From Elusimicrobiota bacterium (lineage in GTDB: Bacteria > Elusimicrobiota > Elusimicrobia > Elusimicrobiales > UBA9959): a DNA stretch of 7,180 nt. The DNA lies in the NCBI GenBank assembly GCA_030637365.1, contig DAOWGR010000073.1, positions 1 through 7,180 of the forward strand, in the 5' to 3' direction. The notes under the pieces are model-generated. The model did not search any database. It was not told where the DNA came from and was given only the letters and a program-made list of their open reading frames with translations. Positions within the stretch are counted from its first letter, which is position 1. Each line of letters opens with the position of its first letter. Positions 1 through 6,253 of this stretch are shown in pieces. Both the position numbers and the translations under genes were made by a program.

Positions 1-2
1 AC

Positions 3-152
3 CTAAGCGGGGCTAATCTAAGCGGGGCTCATCTGAGTGGCGCTAATCTGAAAGTGGCTAATCTGAGTGGAGCTAATTTGAGTGATGTTCATTTGTATAG
101 GGCCAATCTAAGCGGGGCTGACTTGAGTATGGTTGATTTAAGCGGAATATGT
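3..152 (+). repeat. 15-bp coding tandem repeat (ten pentapeptide units)
   Basis: Ten in-frame 15-bp units encode LSGAN-like pentapeptides. Similarity is high at DNA level as well as protein level: the unit AATCTAAGCGGGGCT occurs identically at 15-29 and again at 105-119, and the first unit at the window edge is nearly the same. Later units (to about 197) are diverged. The pattern fits growth of the array by unit duplication. Confidence 0.8.
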
Positions 153-269
153 ATGGACACCGCTATTTTTGAGAAAACAAACTTAAAGGGGGCCAAATAT
201 AATGATAAGACAATTTTGCCCTTTGGCGACGCTGAAGCAAAGAGAAGGGGAATGATAAAAGTGGAATAA
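3..269 (+). CDS. Pentapeptide-repeat protein, C-terminal part (5' end outside window)
   Basis: The reading frame is open to the left edge and ends at the TAA at 267-269, giving 88 visible residues with no start in view. The GTG at 54 lies inside the repeat array and is not a credible start. Thirteen consecutive five-residue units of the A(N/D)LSG type run from the edge to about base 197. They are followed by a non-repeat tail with YNDKTILPFGDAEAKRRGM, a capping sequence often seen at the end of such proteins. Pentapeptide repeats fold into a right-handed quadrilateral beta-helix. Some members mimic DNA and protect gyrase, but most have no known role, and nothing here shows which applies. No signal peptide or fused domain can be judged because the N-terminus is missing. 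It is convergent with ccdA and the only plus-strand gene in the window. Confidence 0.9.
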   Translation, partial: LSGANLSGAHLSGANLKVANLSGANLSDVHLYRANLSGADLSMVDLSGICMDTAIFEKTNLKGAKYNDKTILPFGDAEAKRRGMIKVE

Positions 270-309
270 ATTTAAAATAAAATTATTCCATTGATATCAG
301 AATATTTTA

Positions 310-345
310 AATAGTCGGTCAATAAAAAAGATCGGCTATTTTTTT
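310..345 (+). terminator. Intrinsic terminator after the pentapeptide gene
   Basis: An 11-bp stem (310-320 with 330-340, two G-U pairs) encloses a 9-nt A-rich loop, and a run of seven T's (339-345) follows on the plus strand. It begins 40 bases after the stop codon. On the minus strand the same hairpin lies about 40 bases beyond the ccdA stop, but the sequence after it is only weakly T-rich. It may therefore serve both convergent genes while being best suited to the plus strand. Confidence 0.85.
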
Positions 346-384
346 GTCGGTATAGTAAATGTAAGCCTTTGTTAATTGCGGAAA

Positions 385-1059
385 TCAGTTTAGTTTATTG
401 AAAAAAAGAAGTATGCCGAGGATGGCGATTATAATGCCGGCTGTTTTTTCACTATAGCGCAGGACATTTTTATATTTGGCAATCCACTTGAAAAATTTCG
501 CCGTTAAAAGCGCTGAAAGTATAAAAGGCGCGGCAAGTCCCATGGAATAAACAAAAAGAAGACTGATTCCCTTAAATATATTTTCACTGCCGGCGGCCAT
601 CGCCAATATGCCGGCAAGTATCGGTCCTATGCACGGCGACCAGCCGAGCGCGAAAGCGAAACCCATAAGAAATGAGCCTAAATATCCGGGCTTTATTTTT
701 TTCATTGAAAAGCGTTTTTCATAATTTAAGATTCTAAAATTTAAAACGCCTGTCATATGTATGCCCATAAAAAACAATATGAATCCGAAAATTTTGAGCA
801 GCAGGTCTTTATATTCAAACAGGATATTACCCACGCTTGACGCCGCGGCGCCGAGAAATGAAAATGCTATGGAAAAACCCGCCGTAAAAAACAGGGAGTT
901 AATCACGGCTTTTTTTGTCGCGTCTTTATTGTCGCCTTTTGAAAGTTCCTTCGCGGAAAAGCCTGATATTAAAGATAGATAACCGGGTAATAGCGGAAGC
1001 ACGCATGGAGTGAAAAAAGACGCCAAACCGGCGGCAAAAGCTGTAATGTAGGCTATCAT
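385..1059 (-). CDS. ccdA: CcdA/DsbD-type transmembrane thiol-disulfide electron carrier
   Basis: This 224-residue protein is the membrane core shared by CcdA and the central domain of DsbD. Such proteins carry reducing equivalents from cytoplasmic thioredoxin to periplasmic thiol proteins, for example in cytochrome c maturation. Six membrane segments are visible at roughly residues 4-31, 52-77, 86-105, 127-155, 164-188 and 205-222. The two redox cysteines sit in the family's signature contexts, TPCVLP (C19) and SPCIGP (C143). Length matches stand-alone CcdA; there are no periplasmic DsbD domains. It starts four bases after the kdsC stop with no clear Shine-Dalgarno site, so it is probably translated by coupling from kdsC. 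No thioredoxin-like or cytochrome partner is in the window, so the specific acceptor is unknown. The family call is secure; the gene symbol is the best family name. Confidence 0.92.
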   Translation of the reverse strand: MIAYITAFAAGLASFFTPCVLPLLPGYLSLISGFSAKELSKGDNKDATKKAVINSLFFTAGFSIAFSFLGAAASSVGNILFEYKDLLLKIFGFILFFMGIHMTGVLNFRILNYEKRFSMKKIKPGYLGSFLMGFAFALGWSPCIGPILAGILAMAAGSENIFKGISLLFVYSMGLAAPFILSALLTAKFFKWIAKYKNVLRYSEKTAGIIIAILGILLFFNKLN

Positions 1060-1063
1060 AATT

Positions 1064-1675
1064 TTAGGAATTTATTCTTGAATATTCCGAGTATTTAACA
1101 ATTTTGATTTTATGCTTTTCTACACTGGGCCAATGAGCCGTTTCAACATATTCCATAACTTTATCCCAATGTCCGCGGCTCTTAAGTATAAGGTCGCAAA
1201 CTTCCCTTACCGCCCCTTGTCCGCCGGCTTTTTCAGTTATAAAATGAGATACTTTTTTAACTTCTTCAATGGCATTGTTTGGCGCGCAGGCAAGGCCCAC
1301 TTTTTTAAGCACCGGGATATCCGTTAAATCATCGCCGATATAGGCTGTGTTTTCAGGTTTTATTCCGGCATCTTTCAATATTTCTTCCAGAGGTTTTGTT
1401 TTGGAAAGAAAGCCCTGATAGGCATATCTCATAGCCAATGTTTCGGCTCGCTCTTGGGCGTCTTCGGATTCTCTGCCCGTAATTACGCCGCTTGAGATGT
1501 CGAAAAGGGCGAGCATTCTGATGCCAATCCCATCGACGGCGTTAAAAGATTTAAATTCTTGTGTTTTTCCGTTTTGTTGAGGCAGGAAATACATTTTGCC
1601 GTCGGTTAATACTCCGTCCACATCCATTAAAAGGAGTTCGATTTTTTTAGCTTTTTCAATAATTGTCTTATTCAT
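1064..1675 (-). CDS. kdsC: 3-deoxy-D-manno-octulosonate 8-phosphate phosphatase (KdsC-type HAD)
   Basis: KdsC removes phosphate from KDO-8-phosphate to give KDO, the inner-core sugar of lipopolysaccharide; it is a cytoplasmic tetramer in known members. Visible HAD motifs are MDVDGVLTDG (nucleophile D18, acid/base D20), TGR at 66-68, a lysine in the SKTKPLEEIL stretch (92-94) and GDDLTD at 114-119. The GGQGAVREVCDLIL segment (151-164) is typical of the KdsC subfamily. At 203 residues it is longer than the usual 170-190, with about 30 extra C-terminal residues including ETAHWPSVEKHKIKIVKYSE. The ATG at 1675 is the only sensible start before motif I; no Shine-Dalgarno site is seen, and a TATAAT box ends seven bases upstream. 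ccdA follows after four bases. A related phosphatase of nonulosonic-acid synthesis is the main alternative. Confidence 0.9.
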   Translation of the reverse strand: MNKTIIEKAKKIELLLMDVDGVLTDGKMYFLPQQNGKTQEFKSFNAVDGIGIRMLALFDISSGVITGRESEDAQERAETLAMRYAYQGFLSKTKPLEEILKDAGIKPENTAYIGDDLTDIPVLKKVGLACAPNNAIEEVKKVSHFITEKAGGQGAVREVCDLILKSRGHWDKVMEYVETAHWPSVEKHKIKIVKYSEYSRINS

Positions 1676-1682
1676 AAGCTAA

Positions 1683-1688
1683 ATTATA
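1683..1688 (-). promoter_or_regulatory. Candidate -10 box for kdsC-ccdA (near-leaderless)
   Basis: A perfect TATAAT on the minus strand ends seven bases before the kdsC ATG. At usual spacing, transcription would start at or one base before the ATG. No recognisable -35 hexamer is found at 16-19 bp; that place is occupied by AAAGTT next to the arm of the 1712-1740 inverted repeat. If real, the promoter gives a leaderless mRNA or relies on an activator. Confidence 0.45.
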
Positions 1689-1711
1689 CTTTATCTATGA
1701 GAAATAACTTT

Positions 1712-1740
1712 CCCGAATAATCAGCCTTAGATTATTCGGG
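1712..1740 (-). terminator. Perfect 11-bp inverted repeat between recQ and kdsC (probable recQ terminator)
   Basis: The arms CCCGAATAATC (1712-1722) and GATTATTCGGG (1730-1740) are exact reverse complements around a 7-nt loop. It lies about 60 bases after the recQ stop. The minus-strand sequence that follows is AAAGTTATTTC, not a proper T-run, so it may be a weak or factor-assisted terminator or an mRNA 3'-end stabiliser. Its inner edge touches the expected -35 zone of kdsC, so an operator role is a second possibility. The structure is certain, the role is not. Confidence 0.5.
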
Positions 1741-1801
1741 AGCGGAAGAGGTTAAAATGAAATAATAGTAATTGTTTTACAGAGCCTTGTTTCCTGATTT
1801 C

Positions 1802-3649
1802 CTAATCATTTGTTTTGTTTATTATTTTCAGAAAAGCCGCGCCGTATCGTTTAAGTTTATGCTCGCCGATGCCTTTTATTGAGCGCAAGTCATTTAAAGT
1901 TTTTGGTTTGAGCGCGGCCATTTCAAGTAAAGCGCTGTCGTGAAATATAATATAAGGCGGTATGCCGGATTTCTCCGCCAAAAGGCGGCGAAAGGAGCGC
2001 AAGCGCTCAAAAAGCTCTTTATCAATATCCAAACCGCAATCAAATTTTTTATTAAGCGCTGCCAATTTCTTTTTTTTACGCTTCAGCGGAAGAATCGGCA
2101 TGCCCAATATAACCGAGCCTTTGTCCTTGCATAATTGTTTTCCGGCGGCGGTTATATATAAAAGAGGATAATTTCGCTCTTCTTTTATTTCAAGAAAATC
2201 CTGCACTATAAGCTGGTCAATCCATGAGCGAACGGCCGGTTCGCCCGAATCTTTGAGGATGCCGAAAACCTTTAATTTATTGTGTCCGTTAAACTTTATG
2301 CGTTCATAGGAGCGGCCAAGTAAAAGATGCGCCACATAACCCGTTCCATATCGGCCTTCCATGCGCCAGGCCGCGCTTAAAATCTTTTTAGCTGTAAGAA
2401 CGGCTTCATCGTCAGGAAGACTTTTTGTTTCGCCAAGGCATACATCGCAGGCCCCGCAGTTTTTTTTATTGCTTCCGTCCGGAGGATACGGCGCGCCAAA
2501 ATGGTTTGTTAAAAGGCGGTGGCGGCATACCGGCGCGACGGCATAGCGGCCTATGGCGCGCAATTGGCGTTCTATCGCCAGTTCTCTTTGCGGCGAGATG
2601 TTTTCTGTTTTAGACAGCCGCCTGTGCAGGGCGAGGTCCGAAGCTGCAAATAAAAGCAGGCATTCAGCCGGCATTCCGTCGCGCCCCGCGCGGCCGGATT
2701 CCTGCTGATAATGTTCCATTGACTTAGGCGTGTTCGCGTGCGCCACGAAACGCACATTGGAGCGGTCTATGCCCATGCCGAAAGCGATGGTGGCGACAAT
2801 AATATCCAGTTTTTCTTTTACAAAATCATCCTGGGCGCTTTGCCTGTCATTGGCGGAAAGTCCGGCGTGATATGGCGCGCAGGATATGCCCGCTTTTTTA
2901 AGCCCTTTCGCCAGGCGTTCAACATCTTTGCGCGTTTGCGCGTATACAATGCCGCCGCTGCCGATATGGCGGCGCGCGATATCCAATATTTGCGCGAGCT
3001 GGTCGCGGCGCGGAAGGGCGCGGTAAATAAGGTTTGGGCGATCGGGATGGCCCACTAACCGTGAAGGCTCGCGGAGCGCGAGCTGAGCGCAGATGTCATT
3101 TTGCACTTCAGGCGTGGCTGTGGCGGTAAGCGCCATTCTGGCGGCTTTTGGAAAACGGTCCAAAACCTCTTTCAGCCGCCGATACTCCGGTCTAAAATCA
3201 TGCCCCCAGTGAGAAACACAATGCGCTTCGTCTATCGCGGCAAGAATAATCCGCTCGGAAATATAGACCAAAAGATCTCCCATAAGCAAGCGTTCGGGGC
3301 TGATATAAAGAAGCTCTGTTTTGCCTTCCGACAATCGTCGATACGCGTCGCGGCGGCGGCGCGCGTCAAGATTTGAATGAATGGCATCCGCCTCTAAGCC
3401 GATTTCTCGCGCATTGGCCACCTGATCGTCCATAAGGGCGATTAAAGGAGAGACCACAAGAACCAGTCCGTGTCCCATAGCGGCGGGAAGCTGATAACAA
3501 AGGCTTTTGCCTCCGCCCGTTGGCAGAACAACCATGCAGTCGCGCCCTGAAAGAGCGATTTCCACAGCCTCTTTTTGAAGCGGTTTGAAAGAGTCGTATC
3601 CCCAGCGGCGCTTAAGAATTTCTTCAAGCGCATTAAGACGGTTTTTCAT
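1802..3649 (-). CDS. recQ: ATP-dependent DNA helicase RecQ
   Basis: RecQ is a 3'-to-5' superfamily 2 helicase of recombination and replication-fork repair. At 615 residues it is full length (E. coli RecQ is about 610). In order: Q motif around FKPLQ (21-25), Walker A LPTGGGKS (42-49, K48), DEAH box at 140-143 followed by the RecQ aromatic-rich loop CVSHWGHDFRPEY, TATAT at 175-179, arginine-finger motif QQESGRAGRDG (315-325), and zinc cysteines C375, C398, C401 and C404. An RQC winged helix covers about 410-520 and an HRDC domain about 544-612. All key residues are present, so it should be active. The ATG overlaps the methyltransferase stop as ATGA, with only a weak GGA upstream, which points to coupled translation. 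By eye its DNA is more GC-rich than the genes just upstream. Confidence 0.97.
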   Translation of the reverse strand: MKNRLNALEEILKRRWGYDSFKPLQKEAVEIALSGRDCMVVLPTGGGKSLCYQLPAAMGHGLVLVVSPLIALMDDQVANAREIGLEADAIHSNLDARRRRDAYRRLSEGKTELLYISPERLLMGDLLVYISERIILAAIDEAHCVSHWGHDFRPEYRRLKEVLDRFPKAARMALTATATPEVQNDICAQLALREPSRLVGHPDRPNLIYRALPRRDQLAQILDIARRHIGSGGIVYAQTRKDVERLAKGLKKAGISCAPYHAGLSANDRQSAQDDFVKEKLDIIVATIAFGMGIDRSNVRFVAHANTPKSMEHYQQESGRAGRDGMPAECLLLFAASDLALHRRLSKTENISPQRELAIERQLRAIGRYAVAPVCRHRLLTNHFGAPYPPDGSNKKNCGACDVCLGETKSLPDDEAVLTAKKILSAAWRMEGRYGTGYVAHLLLGRSYERIKFNGHNKLKVFGILKDSGEPAVRSWIDQLIVQDFLEIKEERNYPLLYITAAGKQLCKDKGSVILGMPILPLKRKKKKLAALNKKFDCGLDIDKELFERLRSFRRLLAEKSGIPPYIIFHDSALLEMAALKPKTLNDLRSIKGIGEHKLKRYGAAFLKIINKTND

Positions 3650-4230
3650 TTCTTTGTTCCAAAGGCGAAAAAATAAGTTTTATCCTCAATTTCAATATCC
3701 GAGAAGCCCGCTTTTAAAAAAGCGGTTTTCAAGTCATTGTCGGATATAAGCATATGATTTTCCACTACGCCGCCCACCTCCTTATGCTTTAAATTCAATT
3801 TATCCCGATTCATTGAATGAGCAATCATTAAAACGCCGTTTTTCTTTAATTGGCAAAAAGCGTTTTTTATGATTTTTTCGGGATTCGGAAAATGAGGAAA
3901 AGCGTTATAAATTATTATTTTGCTAAAGGATTCGGGCTTAAAAAGATTTTCATCTTCATAATTCGCGCAGATGGATTTAACGCGCGGAAATTTATTTTGA
4001 AGTATTTTAATCATCTCCGACGATATGTCAATGGAGGTAATATTTGAGCATTTATATTTTTGAATAAACGGGATTAATATTCCGGTTCCCGCTCCCACAT
4101 CCAATGTAATATCGTTTTCATTAACGGAAATTTTCCTCGCCGCCAAATCCGCCGCGTCAAAATCGCATTGTTTATGATAGGAGTTCCATACTTTCGCGTG
4201 GTTGTCAAAAAAGTCTTTTATTTTGGACAT
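3646..4230 (-). CDS. Class I SAM-dependent methyltransferase, substrate unknown
   Basis: This 194-residue protein is a single Rossmann-type methyltransferase domain. Motif I is LDVGAGTG (43-50), the acidic residue that binds the ribose of SAM is D68 in SIDIS, and a motif IV-like segment YNAFPHF lies at 108-114. The C-terminal half contains MIAHSMNRDKLNLKHKEVGG (135-154), a stretch I recognise from a set of small UbiE-like methyltransferases of unassigned function; the substrate cannot be read from sequence. It has its own promoter candidate and no Shine-Dalgarno site. Its TGA overlaps the recQ ATG by four bases, so the two form an operon. The pairing of a small-molecule-type methyltransferase with recQ is unusual. 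It does not carry the NPPY/DPPY motif of adenine DNA methyltransferases, so DNA modification is unlikely. Confidence 0.88.
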   Translation of the reverse strand: MSKIKDFFDNHAKVWNSYHKQCDFDAADLAARKISVNENDITLDVGAGTGILIPFIQKYKCSNITSIDISSEMIKILQNKFPRVKSICANYEDENLFKPESFSKIIIYNAFPHFPNPEKIIKNAFCQLKKNGVLMIAHSMNRDKLNLKHKEVGGVVENHMLISDNDLKTAFLKAGFSDIEIEDKTYFFAFGTKK

Positions 4231-4241
4231 AAGTGTATTTT

Positions 4242-4271
4242 AATATATCGTTTATAAAGGTAATAGGGCAA
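4242..4271 (-). promoter_or_regulatory. Sigma-70-like promoter for the methyltransferase-recQ pair
   Basis: On the minus strand, TTGCCC (4266-4271) and TATATT (4242-4247) are separated by 18 bp. The -10 box ends 11 bases before the ATG at 4230, so the predicted leader is only about five bases, too short for a Shine-Dalgarno site. Confidence 0.5.
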
Positions 4272-4322
4272 TCCCAAGGTTTTGTCGGTGGCTGGAGTCG
4301 TATACAAGTATCTTGAGCGCCG

Positions 4323-5489
4323 TTAGATGTATTTTTTTAAAATATTTTCAATATAATTTCGCCAGTGTATTATTTCCATATTTTGTAAAGAATAAGGCTG
4401 GTCGCAATTGCAGACCACATAGCAAGGAATATTTTTGTGTTCTCCCCTAAAAGAGCGCAATCCCGATAAATGAGCTCCGCTTATGTTTTTGCCGTGTTTA
4501 ATTTCAATTGCCGCTTTGATTTCTTTATTTTTTACCAGAAGCAAATCAACTTCAGCTCCCGTATTGGTTTGCCAGAAAAACATTTGAGTTTCACTTTGCG
4601 AATAAATCAAAGCTTTATAAGTTTCTTGTACGACAAATTGCTCAAACAGCCGGCCTTGCAAGAAAGAATCGGAAACAGAATGTAAATGCTTATTTATCGC
4701 GTTCGTAACGCCATTGTCAAACAGGTAAAATTTTGGATGCGCGCTAAGCCGTTTTCTTAAACTTTTTCGCCATGGCTCAAGTCTGAATCCTATCAATGTA
4801 TCTTCCAAAACTTCATAATATGATTTTACCGTCATAACCGCGAGCTGACATTCTCTGGAGATATTGCTGAAACTTATTGTTTCTCCAAATTGGCTGGCCG
4901 CCATATCAAGAAACCTTGAAAAAGCGCCGAGATTTCTGACAATACCTTCCGCCTGTATTTCTTCGCGCAAATAAACATCACAATAACTTTTGAGAGCCTC
5001 TTTTTTGTCTGACAGGTTTTTTTGATTAAATATATGAGGCAGAGATCCAAAATGCATGATTTCCCGTAAATCGGAGTACTCTTTTATTTCTTTCCATGTA
5101 AAAGGAAATAAAAAACGCTGAATGGCTCTGCCGCCCAGAAGATTCGCGCCGCCTCTTTTGAGTTTTCTGCAGCTTGAGCCGGTAAGAATAAAATTTACCT
5201 TATAATTATCCATCAGATATTGAATTTCGTTCAATAATATGGGAAGTCGTTGAACTTCATCTATAAACACAGTCTTTATTTCTTTATTTTTTAGTTTTTT
5301 TTCAATTTCATAACGCAGAAGAGAAGGCTCTTTTGAATATTTAAAGAATTGATCGTTTAAAAGGAGATTAACGCTGTATGCCTTTTTAGTAAAAAATTGC
5401 TTTATTAATGTAGTCTTGCCGGTTTGTCTTGGACCGAATAAAAAGAAAGAGCGATTATTGGGAAGTTTGATTTCTCGTTTAATCATCAT
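4323..5489 (-). CDS. AAA+ ATPase, AAA_14/DUF4143 family (COG1373-like)
   Basis: This 388-residue protein has the two-part build of the family. The N-terminal ATPase carries Walker A GPRQTGKT (19-26, K25), Walker B VFIDE (74-78, followed by VQRLP) and the sensor stretch ILTGSS (101-106). A helical/winged-helix middle follows. The C-terminal DUF4143 part has a restriction-endonuclease-like core with E283, D315 in GAEVDLLLV and E329-x-K331 in AIEIKHG, the spacing of a PD-(D/E)xK fold. Function is not established for this family; it is patchily distributed, often in several copies per genome and in accessory regions. The gene appears intact and full length. It begins ATGATG with no Shine-Dalgarno site, five bases after a -10 box. 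It could act alone; a link to the HEPN/MNT genes upstream is only positional. Confidence 0.92.
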   Translation of the reverse strand: MMIKREIKLPNNRSFFLFGPRQTGKTTLIKQFFTKKAYSVNLLLNDQFFKYSKEPSLLRYEIEKKLKNKEIKTVFIDEVQRLPILLNEIQYLMDNYKVNFILTGSSCRKLKRGGANLLGGRAIQRFLFPFTWKEIKEYSDLREIMHFGSLPHIFNQKNLSDKKEALKSYCDVYLREEIQAEGIVRNLGAFSRFLDMAASQFGETISFSNISRECQLAVMTVKSYYEVLEDTLIGFRLEPWRKSLRKRLSAHPKFYLFDNGVTNAINKHLHSVSDSFLQGRLFEQFVVQETYKALIYSQSETQMFFWQTNTGAEVDLLLVKNKEIKAAIEIKHGKNISGAHLSGLRSFRGEHKNIPCYVVCNCDQPYSLQNMEIIHWRNYIENILKKYI

Positions 5490-5494
5490 GTAAA

Positions 5495-5523
5495 AGTGTA
5501 ATACATTTTTACATCGATGTCAA
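5495..5523 (-). promoter_or_regulatory. Strong promoter for the DUF4143 ATPase, near-leaderless
   Basis: A consensus TTGACA (5518-5523) and TACACT (5495-5500) lie 17 bp apart on the minus strand. The -10 box ends five bases before the doubled start ATGATG (5489-5484), so transcription should begin at about the first or second ATG. Confidence 0.65.
5511..5520. promoter_or_regulatory. ACATCGATGT palindrome overlapping the ATPase -35 box
   Basis: A perfect 10-bp palindrome spans the spacer and half of the -35 hexamer of the ATPase promoter. With flanking bases it is near-symmetric over 15 bp. It may be a repressor site, but it is short enough to be chance. Confidence 0.25.
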
Positions 5524-5593
5524 TGTTTTACTGCTTTGCTCTTTTGGCAACTTGATCGCTGATTGGTGTCCTGCATACACACGACACGATAGC

Positions 5594-5725
5594 GTAGCGA
5601 CAAAATAATTAAGCAGTATGAAGCAATTTTACCCAGTGGGTTGCTGCGCAACTTCTGGCGCGGTAGCATCTAAAGCATCCCGCGGGATAAAACACTAAGA
5701 TGGTGCAAAACTTTTTTGTCGCTAC
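5594..5725. mobile_element. MITE-like 132-bp imperfect inverted repeat
   Basis: The outer 12 bases, GTAGCGACAAAA (5594-5605) and its exact reverse complement (5714-5725), are perfect. Inward, the two 55-bp arms (5594-5648 and 5671-5725) still align without a gap at about two bases in three. Inside are smaller hairpins: GTTGC-TGC-GCAAC (5640-5652) and ATCCCGCGGGAT (5677-5688). There is no open frame of its own. The four bases ATAG occur next to both ends (5589-5592 and 5727-5730) and could be a target duplication, leaving one unpaired base at each end. This is the form of a non-autonomous miniature transposable element; a large RNA or DNA hairpin of other origin is the alternative. Confidence 0.5.
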
Positions 5726-5789
5726 AATAGTCTGTCCGTCTTTTTTTATAATATTAAAGAAACAAAAGCAGCGTCCCGTATTTTTGCTC

Positions 5790-6194
5790 TTAAAGAAGTT
5801 TTCTAACCCACTCAATATACCGCTCCACACTGATTTTTAAAACCAGCGCATTTTTCTCAGGGAAAGATTTGTCCACATATTCAATCAGGTTTTTTTGGGC
5901 CAGGATTTCTCCCAGTCTTTTGGCTTGTTTTGAAATGTCAGGAGCGCTGATTTTTGCCCGTAAAAGTCCCACAACATCCTGGTGGGAATCAGAAGAAGAA
6001 CGGACTCCCGCGTGTTTTACCAATAAAGCATCCGTAGCCGATATACAGCAATGAACGCCGGCAAGGCCGGTGGCGTTCCAATTCTTTTTTTGGGAAGCGT
6101 CCACCATAGCTTCAAAAAACTCCATAGCTTTGTTTAAGTAAAGGATATGGCGGTCTCGTGAAATTTTTATTATGCGAGTTTTTTTAGGTGTCAT
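5790..6194 (-). CDS. HEPN-domain protein, probable toxin (RNase-type) of an MNT-HEPN pair
   Basis: HEPN proteins are all-helical and many are metal-independent RNases; in HepT/MntA modules the HEPN protein is the toxin. The 134 residues from the ATG at 6194 cover one domain: the helix YLNKAMEFFEAMVDASQKKN (19-38), the segment GLAGVHCCISATDALLVKHA (43-62), then R65-x5-H71 in GVRSSSDSHQ, which fits the family's R-x4-6-H active-site motif. The C-terminal helix ends ERYIEWVRKLL. The position two residues after His is D, not the Tyr that is AMPylated in characterised HepT. The start is uncertain: ATG 6194 fits the family N-terminus but has AAGGA 12 bases away, while the in-frame ATG at 6230 adds 12 residues and has AGGAA at 9 bases. 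It lies 108 bases downstream of the MNT gene, on the same strand, beyond a hairpin. Confidence 0.8.
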   Translation of the reverse strand: MTPKKTRIIKISRDRHILYLNKAMEFFEAMVDASQKKNWNATGLAGVHCCISATDALLVKHAGVRSSSDSHQDVVGLLRAKISAPDISKQAKRLGEILAQKNLIEYVDKSFPEKNALVLKISVERYIEWVRKLL

Positions 6195-6253
6195 AATTTT
6201 TATGTATCCTTGACAGAGGCGCCTTACCATCCGCGTATCTTCCTAAGGAGGAT

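Larger units (their letters stand above)
5490..5789. other. 300-bp non-coding stretch between ATPase and HEPN genes
   Basis: Contents: the ATPase promoter with its palindrome (5495-5523), the 132-bp inverted repeat (5594-5725), and a T-run at 5741-5747 with no hairpin before it. I see no convincing gene, tRNA or clear terminator for the HEPN gene. A minus-strand open frame at 5609-5830 is rejected because it covers the HEPN 3' end and one arm of the repeat. Confidence 0.6.

Noticed and set aside
54..269. Complete 71-residue pentapeptide protein starting at GTG 54
   Set aside because: The same frame is open with the same repeats back to the window edge, so the gene is a fragment of a longer one.
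2738..3058. 106-residue plus-strand open frame
   Set aside because: Antisense shadow of recQ, with no family features or start signals.
3646..4230. DNA methyltransferase of a restriction-modification or BREX-like system
   Set aside because: It lacks the NPPY/DPPY and target-recognition features and resembles small-molecule methyltransferases.
5594..5725. Integron attC site
   Set aside because: The size and symmetry would fit, but the GTTRRRY and RYYYAAC core sites are not present and no integrase is seen.
5741..5747. T-run as a plus-strand terminator
   Set aside because: No stem precedes it and no plus-strand gene is upstream.
5609..5830. 73-residue minus-strand open frame
   Set aside because: Covers the HEPN 3' end and part of the inverted repeat; the composition is not protein-like and there is no recognisable domain.
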